Source of the DNA: Alphaproteobacteria bacterium
GTDB lineage: Bacteria; Pseudomonadota; Alphaproteobacteria; Micropepsales; Micropepsaceae
Assembly (NCBI GenBank): GCA_947462105.1
Contig: CANHNJ010000005.1
Coordinates: 51,377 to 115,376, forward strand
Direction of reading: 5' to 3'
Length of the DNA: 64,000 nt
Shown here piece after piece: positions 56,498 to 63,315 of the stretch. Position numbers and translations under genes: made by a program. Numbering within the stretch: position 1 is the stretch's first letter; every line of letters begins with the position of its first letter. Under the pieces are notes generated by a model that worked only from the letters and a program-made list of their open reading frames with translations, ran no database searches and was not told the DNA's origin.

Positions 56498-56600
56498 TAG
56501 GCGCGTTCTTTTGCGCCCTGCGTGCGTCGCTCGTCGCTCATGGGCTATCGCGCCCACTTCGCTCCTCGCGCCTGCGCAGATCGCAAAATCGACGCGCCTA
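56498..56600. repeat. TAGGCGCG inverted-repeat unit, family 3 (long copy)
   Basis: The unit starts TAGGCGCGTTCTTTTGCGCC and ends GACGCGCCTA. It shares its first 20 bases and terminal inverted repeat with the 38-base unit at 26313-26350, with extra internal sequence here. Its right end supplies the TAG stop of the lytic transglycosylase gene. Confidence 0.65.
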
Positions 56601-57488
56601 AATCTTGGCGCCCGCGCGTTTCAGAAGCGCCGTGGCCGCGCCGACATCTTCCTGCACCGCCTGCCGTGTCTTGCCCAGGTCGATGACGGCGCTGGCGCTG
56701 GGCGGATATTCGCCCGGCAGCACCGCGCGCACGGCCCGCACATTGGCGGCGTCGATTTTCACCGCCTGACCGTCGGGCCGCGTCAGTTTCGCGGTGGCGG
56801 TCATCGCGCCCGCCACGCCGAAGCTGCCATCGCTGGTCTTGTCGCCCAGCCGGATGCGGATATTGGCGAGATAGGCGATGGTTTCCTGCGGCAGGTTGCG
56901 CTTGCCTAGCAGGTTGGCTTCCAGGTTTCCCGGCCCGGTATTGTAGGCGGCGAACAGGGCGGGGTAGCCATACTTGCCATGCAGGAATTTGAGATAGGCG
57001 GTGCCTGCCAGCACGCTGTTGCGCGGATCATAGGCGTCGTCGCCCAGCCGATTGTCCAGGCGCATGTCGCGATAGGTTTCCGGCATCACCTGCATCAGGC
57101 CCATCGCGCCTTTTTCCGAAGTGATGGGGAGGTCACCCTGCAGCACAGTGCGCCCGCCTGATTCCTGGCGCATCACTTCGATGATCCAGTCGCGCGGCAT
57201 GCCAAACCGTTTGGACGCCTCGGTGATGAACTTGTCCCAGCGGGCGATGCGGGCGGCGACCGGCATCTCGTTCTCGGCGTCGAAGATCGGTTGCGGCAGG
57301 TCCACCAGCGGCGTCGCTTCCACCGGCTTCAGTTCGGCGAAACGGTCGGGCGCCGGCGCTGGCCGGGGTGCGCTGGGCACGGGCCCATGTCCCACGGTCA
57401 CCACCGCCCAGCCCAACAGGCCAAGACAGGCCAGCGCCAGGGCCGGGCGCAACGCGGGGGCAAATCGGGTCAGGCTCGGCAGCGGCAA
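56598..57488 (-). CDS. Lytic transglycosylase, SLT family
   Basis: These enzymes cleave peptidoglycan to 1,6-anhydromuropeptides. The 296-residue protein has an N-terminal hydrophobic segment (FAPALRPALALACLGLLGWA) and a proline-rich linker. The SLT domain follows with the catalytic Glu in WIIEVMRQESGGRTVLQG, then KGAMGLMQVMPETYRDMRL, GDDAYDPRNSVLAGTAYLK and AAYNTGPGNLEANL. A C-terminal extension is poorly conserved. It could be a lipoprotein-free membrane-anchored or periplasmic protein. Its stop codon lies in the family 3 repeat. Confidence 0.9.
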   Translation of the reverse strand: MPLPSLTRFAPALRPALALACLGLLGWAVVTVGHGPVPSAPRPAPAPDRFAELKPVEATPLVDLPQPIFDAENEMPVAARIARWDKFITEASKRFGMPRDWIIEVMRQESGGRTVLQGDLPITSEKGAMGLMQVMPETYRDMRLDNRLGDDAYDPRNSVLAGTAYLKFLHGKYGYPALFAAYNTGPGNLEANLLGKRNLPQETIAYLANIRIRLGDKTSDGSFGVAGAMTATAKLTRPDGQAVKIDAANVRAVRAVLPGEYPPSASAVIDLGKTRQAVQEDVGAATALLKRAGAKI

Positions 57489-57613
57489 GGGCGGAAACTC
57501 TCCAGGACGAAGAGGCGCGAAGGAAAGGCTCTCAGGATATGAGGCCGTGATCCCTTTTCTGGGGCCGCAAAGCGATACGAGGGGGCTTCGCGCATTGCAA
57601 GGCAGACGCCTCC

Positions 57614-57628
57614 GTGTAACGGTTGCAT
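57614..57628. promoter_or_regulatory. Possible LacI/GalR-type operator half-matched site
   Basis: GTGTAACGGTTGCAT resembles the GalR/LacI consensus GTGTAANCGNTTNCAC with one base missing before CG. It lies in the 231-base gap between the lytic transglycosylase and the LacI operon, 106 bases before the first gene. It shares GTAA...TTGCAT with the site at 60593-60608. The rest of the gap holds only the promoter region below. Confidence 0.35.
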
Positions 57629-57664
57629 GGAAAAGTAAAACAATTACATGCGATTAGATTCGCT

Positions 57665-57703
57665 GTGCAAATATTTGCACGCTTACTGGTCGGTCGATAT
57701 ATT
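57665..57703 (+). promoter_or_regulatory. Promoter with a perfect 16-bp palindrome on the -35 box
   Basis: The palindrome GTGCAAATATTTGCAC (57665-57680) contains the -35 box TTGCAC at 57675-57680. A 17-base spacer and TATATT at 57698-57703 follow, with the ATG of the first gene at 57720. The arrangement is that of a repressed promoter with an operator masking the -35 region. The second gene encodes a LacI regulator, the natural candidate repressor, but the centre is A-T rather than the usual C-G of LacI sites. Confidence 0.65.
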
Positions 57704-57719
57704 CTATATGGTGATTACC

Positions 57720-58193
57720 ATGAAACTGCGGACCCTTCTTATCGTGACCGGATTGCTGCTGCCGCTGGTGGCGCAGGCGCAGCCGGCTGCCTGTCCGCAA
57801 GCGGTTCCCGCCGCCAAGCTCAGCGCGGCCATGGGCGCGCGCGATGCAGCGCTGCTGACGCCGGGCATGCCGGTGACGGCGCTGCTGCATCCGGCGGAGC
57901 AGCTGGCCTTCGCGCTGGCGCCGGCGCGCAAGCCCGCAACCGGTTCGCAGGGCGGCCTTTTCGCCGTCGATGTCGGCCAGGCCGGCGCCTGGCGCGTCAG
58001 TATCAACTCCCGCGCCTGGGTGGATGTGGTGCGCGATGGCAAGGCGGTGGCGTCCGCTGCGCACGCGCATCCCGAAGGCTGCGGCTTCTTCAGCAAGCAG
58101 GTGGAATTCACGCTGCAGCCCGGCCGCACGCTGATCCAGATTTCCTCGAACCCGGAACCTACCGTGGCGATAATGGTGGAGAAACTCCCATGA
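57720..58193 (+). CDS. Small secreted protein, unknown, cotranscribed with a LacI regulator
   Basis: The 157-residue protein has a signal peptide (MKLRTLLIVTGLLLPLVAQA). The mature part contains two cysteines (ACPQAV and GCGFFSKQ) that could pair, the segment FAVDVGQAGAWRVSINSRAW and a closing LIQISSNPEPTVAIMVEKLP. It has the appearance of a compact beta-sandwich domain, perhaps a carbohydrate-binding or homologous-to-unknown module. I recognise no family. It overlaps the LacI start as ATGA, so the regulator is translated behind it. Confidence 0.65.
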   Translation: MKLRTLLIVTGLLLPLVAQAQPAACPQAVPAAKLSAAMGARDAALLTPGMPVTALLHPAEQLAFALAPARKPATGSQGGLFAVDVGQAGAWRVSINSRAWVDVVRDGKAVASAAHAHPEGCGFFSKQVEFTLQPGRTLIQISSNPEPTVAIMVEKLP

Positions 58194-59224
58194 CCATCCA
58201 GGCCGGCGCACCGCTGCCCCGCCGTCCCGCCACCATCAAGGATGTGGCGCGCGAACTCGACATTTCCGTCGCCACCGTCAGCCGCGCTTTGTCCAAGCCG
58301 CACATGCTGCGTCCCGCCACGGTGACGCGGGTGCGCGAAGCGGTGGACCGGCTGGGCTATCGTCCCAACCTAGTGGCGCAGAATCTCAAGCTGGGCTCCA
58401 CCGGCATCGTCTATGTCGTGATCCCGGCGCTGAGCCCTTTCTTCTATGACGTTTTTCGCGGCATCGAGCGGGCGGCGCTGGAACTGGGCTATTCGGCCAT
58501 CGTCGCCCATACCGGCCGCGATCCGCTGCGCGAAGGCGAATATTTCGATCAAGTCGCCTGCGGTCGCGCCGACGGCGTCTTGCTGGTCTCCACCGCGCAG
58601 CTCGAGATCGAACCACCGCACAAGCACACCTTGCCGCCCACCGTGATGGTACTGGAAAGTCATGGTCACAAGAATTTCCCGGCCGTGCGGGTGGACCACG
58701 TCGTCGCCGCCACCCAGGCCACCAATCACCTGCTGGAGCTGGGCCATCGCCGCATCGCCCATATCACCGGCAATGTCCGCGCCCCGATGTCGGTGAAGCG
58801 CCGCGAGGGTTTCGTGGCCGCGATGGCGGCCGCCGGAATCAAGAATGCCGAGGAGAACTGCGTCCCCGGCGAGTTCACGCCCGAAGCGGGTCAGGCGGCG
58901 ATGGAGACGCTGCTGCAGCGTCCCGTGCTGCCGACGGCCGTCTTCTGTTCCAGTGACGAGATCGCGGTGGGCGCCATCCGCGCCATCCGCGCGGCCGGGC
59001 TGCGCGTGCCGGACGATATTTCCATCATCGGGTACGAAGATCAGCGCCTCAGCCGCATCTATGATCCGCAGATCACCACCGTGCATGTTCCCACTTTTGA
59101 CATTGGCTACCAGGCGATGGTGAAGCTGCGCCGCATCCTTGCGCGCGAGCAATATGAGCATGACGTTGTGCTGCCGACGCATGTCTTCATTCGGCAGACC
59201 ACGGCCCCGCCGAAAAAGGCTTAA
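58190..59224 (+). CDS. LacI family transcriptional regulator
   Basis: The 344-residue protein has a LacI helix-turn-helix (TIKDVARELDISVATVSRAL, residues 15-35) with hinge RPATVTRVREAVDRLGYRPN. The periplasmic-binding-protein-like ligand domain includes GSTGIVYVVIPALSPFFYDV, FRGIERAALELGYSAIVAHT, DGVLLVSTAQ, NHLLELGHRRIAHITG and IIGYEDQRLSRIYDP. LacI regulators of this size respond to sugars or sugar acids. Overlap with the upstream secreted gene indicates an autoregulated two-gene operon. It ends in an intrinsic terminator. Confidence 0.93.
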   Translation: MTIQAGAPLPRRPATIKDVARELDISVATVSRALSKPHMLRPATVTRVREAVDRLGYRPNLVAQNLKLGSTGIVYVVIPALSPFFYDVFRGIERAALELGYSAIVAHTGRDPLREGEYFDQVACGRADGVLLVSTAQLEIEPPHKHTLPPTVMVLESHGHKNFPAVRVDHVVAATQATNHLLELGHRRIAHITGNVRAPMSVKRREGFVAAMAAAGIKNAEENCVPGEFTPEAGQAAMETLLQRPVLPTAVFCSSDEIAVGAIRAIRAAGLRVPDDISIIGYEDQRLSRIYDPQITTVHVPTFDIGYQAMVKLRRILAREQYEHDVVLPTHVFIRQTTAPPKKA

Positions 59225-59243
59225 GTCCCGTCGCCAAAAAAGT

Positions 59244-59270
59244 CCCGCGTCTTGTGACGCGGGCCTTTCT
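59244..59270 (+). terminator. Intrinsic terminator of the lacI-like gene
   Basis: cccgcgtc-ttgt-gacgcggg (59244-59263) is followed by CCTTTCT. Confidence 0.8.
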
Positions 59271-59320
59271 GCTTCCAGGCGCGAGACGGTTTCGCTGCAG
59301 ACCATCCGCTACGCACCAGC

Positions 59321-59408
59321 TTCCTTCCCCCGCGAACGAAGTGACGAGCGGGGGAAGGTGTCGCAACGAGGTGTTTGCTTGCAAACCCAAGTTGCGACGG
59401 ATGGGGGC
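59321..59408. repeat. Intergenic repeat, family 2 (copy 2)
   Basis: A CTTCCCCCGC...GCGGGGGAAG hairpin is followed by TGTCGCAACGAGGTGT (59359-59374), an inverted pair tttgc-ttgcaaa, then ACCCAAGTTGCGACGGATGGG. The layout and 16-base core match the copy at 21764-21857. Confidence 0.7.
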
Positions 59409-59414
59409 ATCAAT

Positions 59415-60479
59415 TCAACGGCTATACATCGGCTTCTGGCCCGCGATCGCCAGCGGCAGGCGATAGATGCTGGTCGAACCGGCGAGATAGGCGACCTTGC
59501 CGTCGGCGCCGCCGAAGGCGATGTTGGCCGACACTTCCGGCAGGATGATCTGGCCCAGCAGCTTGCCTTCCGGCGTCAGGATGCGGATGCCGCCCTGGCC
59601 CGTGGCCCAGACATTGCCGGCGGAATCGACCTTCAGGCCATCGGGCACGCCCGCGCCCTTGTCGGCGGTCCAGTCGGCCAGCAGCTTCTTGTTGGTCACG
59701 CTGCCGTCGGCCTTCACGTCATAGCGATAGACCTGCGACTTGGGCTCGGTGTTGGAGACATAGAGATACTTGCCGTCGGGCGAGAAGCCGACGCCGTTGG
59801 GGCGCGGCAGGTCGGTGATGACAGCGGTGAGCTTGCCGTCCTTGAAGCGATAGACGTTGTTGGTCTTCTGGGTGCCGACAACCTTGTTGGGATCGGTCTT
59901 GCCGGCCACCGGGTCGTTGTAGAAATAGGGCGGGTCGCTGAAATAGAGCGCGCCGTCCTTGGCATAGACCAGATCGTTCGGGCTGTTCAGCGCCTTGCCC
60001 TCGAACTTTTCGAGGAAGGAGGTGGCGCGCATCTGGTCGTCCAGCTTGACGATGCGGTGGCCGGAATGCTGCGCCAGCAGCAGGGTGCCATCGGGCGCCG
60101 GGACCATCGCATTGGAGCCGCGATAGAAGCGGGAGTCGAAGCTGTCGACGCCACCGGCATGGTCCAGCCGCAGGGTCAGCTTGCCGGTGGGCGACAGGCT
60201 GTAGACCTTGTTGGCACGCAGGTCGCTGAACCAGAGTTCGCCCTTGTGCCACACCGTGCCCTCGGTGAACTGGAAGCCCCCGGCCACCTTTTCGATTTTG
60301 GCATTGGGCGCGATCACCGCGTCCAGCGCCTTGTCCACCCGCCGGACGCTGGCGCCCTTGGCCGCTTCGACCTTGCCGGTGGGGGCGGGCAGGGCGGCCG
60401 TGGAATAATTCTGCGCCAGGGCGGGGGCGGCCAGCACCAGCAGGGCGGCGCCGCACAAGACGGTGAACTTGGTCTTCAT
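59415..60479 (-). CDS. SMP-30/gluconolactonase family protein, secreted
   Basis: The 354-residue protein has a signal peptide (MKTKFTVLCGAALLVLAAPA, cleaved after ALAQ). A six-bladed beta-propeller lactonase domain of the SMP-30/gluconolactonase type follows: GGFQFTEGTVWHKGELWFSD, FDSRFYRGSNAMVPAPDGTL, KALNSPNDLVYAKDGALYFS, RPNGVGFSPDGKYLYVSNTE and GVPDGLKVDSAGNVWATGQG. These enzymes hydrolyse sugar lactones. A metal-binding Glu (in FTEGTVWH) and Asn/Asp positions are visible. It diverges from the dehydrogenase pair across a 203-base gap that carries a LacI-type operator. Confidence 0.9.
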   Translation of the reverse strand: MKTKFTVLCGAALLVLAAPALAQNYSTAALPAPTGKVEAAKGASVRRVDKALDAVIAPNAKIEKVAGGFQFTEGTVWHKGELWFSDLRANKVYSLSPTGKLTLRLDHAGGVDSFDSRFYRGSNAMVPAPDGTLLLAQHSGHRIVKLDDQMRATSFLEKFEGKALNSPNDLVYAKDGALYFSDPPYFYNDPVAGKTDPNKVVGTQKTNNVYRFKDGKLTAVITDLPRPNGVGFSPDGKYLYVSNTEPKSQVYRYDVKADGSVTNKKLLADWTADKGAGVPDGLKVDSAGNVWATGQGGIRILTPEGKLLGQIILPEVSANIAFGGADGKVAYLAGSTSIYRLPLAIAGQKPMYSR

Positions 60480-60592
60480 GGGAAGTCTCCTCTATCTTTC
60501 CGGTCGCTCTGAAGGCGGCCTCGCCCGAAGGGGCGTAAAAGCGGGCGCATACTCCGGGAAAAAGGTGCGACAGACTAGCCCAAAATCGGCAT

Positions 60593-60631
60593 AAGTAATC
60601 GATTGCATTTAGCGGCTCTTGCGGGCAGAAT
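60593..60631 (+). promoter_or_regulatory. LacI/GalR-type operator and promoter for the dehydrogenase pair
   Basis: AAGTAATCGATTGCAT (60593-60608) fits the GalR/LacI consensus core GTAANCGNTTNC exactly and has the central C-G. Its right half provides TTGCAT (60603-60608) as a -35 box, followed by a 17-base spacer and CAGAAT (60626-60631), with the ATG of the first dehydrogenase 52 bases on. A repressor here would block the promoter. The gluconolactonase promoter on the other strand must lie in the same gap but is not clear. Confidence 0.55.
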
Positions 60632-60682
60632 TGCTGCAACAGCGAACGGCCCCAAAGCGATAAAGGGACAATAAAAAAAGCC

Positions 60683-61660
60683 ATGACGGAAGCGACCCCC
60701 AGCACCAAGGACATCGACGTCCTCACCATCTGCCAGTTGCTGCGTCCCGCCGAGGAGCGCTGGATTGGCAGCCGCTATCGCCTGACCTGCGCCGACAAGG
60801 ATGCGGTGCCGGACGAGATCGCCGCCAAGGCGCGTGCACTCATCACCTCGGGCCTGGATGGCGCGCCCGCCTCGCTGATCGAACGCATGCCCAAGCTGGA
60901 AATCATCACCGTCAACAGCGTCGGCTACGACCTGGTGGACATGAAGAAGGCCCTGTCGCGGCACATTCCCGTCACCCACACGCCCGACGTGCTGACCGAC
61001 GATGTCGCCGACCTCGCCATCGGCCTCACCATCATGACCTCGCGGCGTCTCGCCCAGGCCGACCGCTTTGTCCGCGCCGGGCGCTGGACGAAGGAGAAGT
61101 TTCCCGTCGCCGGCAAGGTCACGGGCAAGCGCATGGGCATCCTGGGGCTGGGCCGCATCGGCCGCGCCATCGCCAAGCGCGCCGAAGGCTTCGGCATGCA
61201 GATTCTCTATACCGACCGGGCGAAAATGGACACGCCCTATCGCTTCCTGCCCGATCTGGTCAGCCTGGCGAAGGAAAGCGATTTCCTGATGGTCGCCAGC
61301 TCGGCGGGCCCGGATGCCAAGCACCTGGTCAACGCCGCCGTTTTCGAGGCGCTGGGGCCGGACGGCATCCTCATCAATATCGCGCGCGGCAGCGTGGTGG
61401 ACGAGGCCGTCTTGATCGCCGCCTTGCAGGCGGGCAAGATCGCGGGCGCCGGACTGGACGTTTTCGAGCACGAACCGAACGTGCCGGAAGCCCTGTTTGG
61501 CCGCGATGATGTGGTGCTGTTGCCGCACATCGCCTCCTCCACGCGCGAGACTCGCAGCGAGATGGGGCGGCTGGTCATCAAGAACCTGGAAGCCTGGTTC
61601 ACGGGCAAGCCACTGGTGACCCCGACTCCCGAAACGCTGGCGATGCTCGCCAACCGTTAG
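60683..61660 (+). CDS. D-isomer specific 2-hydroxyacid dehydrogenase (copy 1)
   Basis: The 325-residue protein reduces a 2-keto acid to the D-hydroxy acid. It has the Rossmann motif MGILGLGRIGRAIAKRAEGF and catalytic residues Arg235 (NIARGSVVDE), Glu264 (DVFEHEP) and His282 (LLPHIASS). The entry NSVGYDLVDMKKAL is typical of the glyoxylate/hydroxypyruvate/2-ketogluconate reductase subgroup. It is followed by a close paralogue after seven bases. Substrate is inferred from the neighbouring lactonase and carrier, most likely a 2-keto sugar acid or hydroxypyruvate. Confidence 0.9.
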   Translation: MTEATPSTKDIDVLTICQLLRPAEERWIGSRYRLTCADKDAVPDEIAAKARALITSGLDGAPASLIERMPKLEIITVNSVGYDLVDMKKALSRHIPVTHTPDVLTDDVADLAIGLTIMTSRRLAQADRFVRAGRWTKEKFPVAGKVTGKRMGILGLGRIGRAIAKRAEGFGMQILYTDRAKMDTPYRFLPDLVSLAKESDFLMVASSAGPDAKHLVNAAVFEALGPDGILINIARGSVVDEAVLIAALQAGKIAGAGLDVFEHEPNVPEALFGRDDVVLLPHIASSTRETRSEMGRLVIKNLEAWFTGKPLVTPTPETLAMLANR

Positions 61661-61667
61661 AATAGTC

Positions 61668-62621
61668 ATGGCCGATAAGATCGACGTCCTGCTGATTGCC
61701 GGGTTGCTGCCTGCGATCGACGAGAAACTTTCCACCACCTACACCGTGCATCGCCACAAGCCCGATGCCGTGCCACCGGATGTAGCTGCCAAGGTGCGCG
61801 CCGTGGTCACGACCGGCAACATGCCGCCCTCGCTGTTCGACACCCTGCCGAAGCTGGAAATCATCAGCAGCGTCAGCGTCGGCTATGACGGCATCGATGT
61901 GACGAAGGCTGCGGCGAAGAAAATTCCCGTCACCAATACGCCCGATGTGCTGAACGACGATGTCGCTGATCTTGCCATTGCGCTGATGGTGATGGCGTCG
62001 CGCCGGCTGGCCGCCGCCGACCGCTATGTCCGCGACGGCAAGTGGCTGGCAGGCGCCATGCCGCTGACCCGCAAGGCAAGCCGGAAAAAGCTGGGCATTG
62101 TCGGGCTGGGCCGCATCGGCAAGGACATTGCCCGCCGCGCCGAAGCGATGGGCATGACGATTTCCTACACCAACCGCCGCGCCGTGGCGGATTCGCCCTA
62201 CAGTTTCATTCCCAGCCTGATCGGCCTGGCGAAGGAGAATGACTTCCTGGTCGTCATCGCCTCCGCCGGTCCCGACGCGACCAAGATGATCAACAAGGAC
62301 GTGCTGGAAGCGCTGGGCCCCGATGGCATCCTGGTGAACGTGTCGCGTGGCCGGGTTGTCGATGAAGTGGCGCTGGTCGAAGCGCTGCAGTCAGGCAAGC
62401 TGGGCGGCGCGGGCCTCGATGTCTTCGAGGACGAGCCGCGCGTGCCTGCCGCCCTGCTGGCGATGGAGAATGTCGCGCTGACGCCGCATATCGGCAGCGC
62501 CACCATCGAGACCCGCGCCGCGATGGGCCAGTTGGCGCTGGACAATCTCGCCGCCTGGTTTGCGGGCCAGCCGTTGCTGACCGAAGTATCGGAAACTCAG
62601 ACTGCGCGCGTCGCCAGATAG
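61668..62621 (+). CDS. D-isomer specific 2-hydroxyacid dehydrogenase (copy 2, tandem paralogue)
   Basis: The 317-residue protein has the same layout as the gene just upstream: Rossmann motif LGIVGLGRIGKDIARRAEAM, Arg227 in NVSRGRVVDE, Glu256 in DVFEDEP and His274 in LTPHIGS. The entry is SVGYDGIDVTKAAAKK, and the terminal part is more diverged. The two proteins are clearly a tandem duplication with separate drift. Coenzyme preference is not obvious from the motifs. Its 3' end overlaps the convergent ZIP transporter gene by 25 bases. Confidence 0.9.
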   Translation: MADKIDVLLIAGLLPAIDEKLSTTYTVHRHKPDAVPPDVAAKVRAVVTTGNMPPSLFDTLPKLEIISSVSVGYDGIDVTKAAAKKIPVTNTPDVLNDDVADLAIALMVMASRRLAAADRYVRDGKWLAGAMPLTRKASRKKLGIVGLGRIGKDIARRAEAMGMTISYTNRRAVADSPYSFIPSLIGLAKENDFLVVIASAGPDATKMINKDVLEALGPDGILVNVSRGRVVDEVALVEALQSGKLGGAGLDVFEDEPRVPAALLAMENVALTPHIGSATIETRAAMGQLALDNLAAWFAGQPLLTEVSETQTARVAR

Positions 62622-63304
62622 AGAAAGCCTGCGCCCGCCATGGTCGCGGCCAGCGTGGCCAGGCCGGGCCGTCCCCGCTGGCTGGCAGGGAAAAGATCGC
62701 AGGCGCCGATATAGAGGAAGAATCCGCCGAACGCGGCCAGCGCCAATCCCAACCCTTCCGGCGATGGCGTGATCGTCAGGCTCAGCAACGCACCCAGCAC
62801 CGGGGCGGTGGCATCCACCGCCAGCCAGGCCAGCGCGGCCCTGGCGGTCGCGCCGTGCCGCCGCACCACATTCACGGTGTTGAGGCCGTCGGCGAAATCA
62901 TGCGCCAGCACGGCGGCGGCGACGACCAGGCCGGTGGCCTCGCCGACCTGGAACGCCAGGCCCAGGGCGAGGCCGTCAAGCAGGCTGTGAGTGGAGAAGC
63001 TGGCGGCGCCGATCAAGCCGCGATGCGGCTGGTCATGGCAATTGTGATCATGCCCGGCGAAACGATCGATCACCGCATACAGGAAAAAGCCCACTCCGGC
63101 GGCCAGCACGGTCAGGCTAATGTCGCCGGGGCGCAAGGCGAAGGCTTCGGGCAGCAGGTCGAAAAAGGCGACGCCGATCACCGCGCCCGCCGAAAAGGCC
63201 AGCGCCAGCGGCAGGTGCGTCTTCAGCTTCAGCGCCAGCAGGCCGCCAAGCATGGTGCAGGCGGCGGCGCAGAGTGAGAAACCGATAATGACGATGGGCG
63301 ACAT
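62597..63304 (-). CDS. ZIP family metal transporter
   Basis: The 235-residue protein has about eight transmembrane helices and the ZIP metal motifs HSLLDGLALGLAFQVGE and HDFADGLNTVNVVRRHG, both with the conserved His and Asp. A His-rich cytoplasmic loop (FAGHDHNCHDQPHRG) is typical of zinc carriers. Zinc is the most likely substrate, but iron or manganese are also possible. It starts 12 bases after the transglutaminase-like gene on the same strand, suggesting co-transcription. Confidence 0.85.
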   Translation of the reverse strand: MSPIVIIGFSLCAAACTMLGGLLALKLKTHLPLALAFSAGAVIGVAFFDLLPEAFALRPGDISLTVLAAGVGFFLYAVIDRFAGHDHNCHDQPHRGLIGAASFSTHSLLDGLALGLAFQVGEATGLVVAAAVLAHDFADGLNTVNVVRRHGATARAALAWLAVDATAPVLGALLSLTITPSPEGLGLALAAFGGFFLYIGACDLFPASQRGRPGLATLAATMAGAGFLYLATRAV

Positions 63305-63315
63305 TCCCCGCCCTC

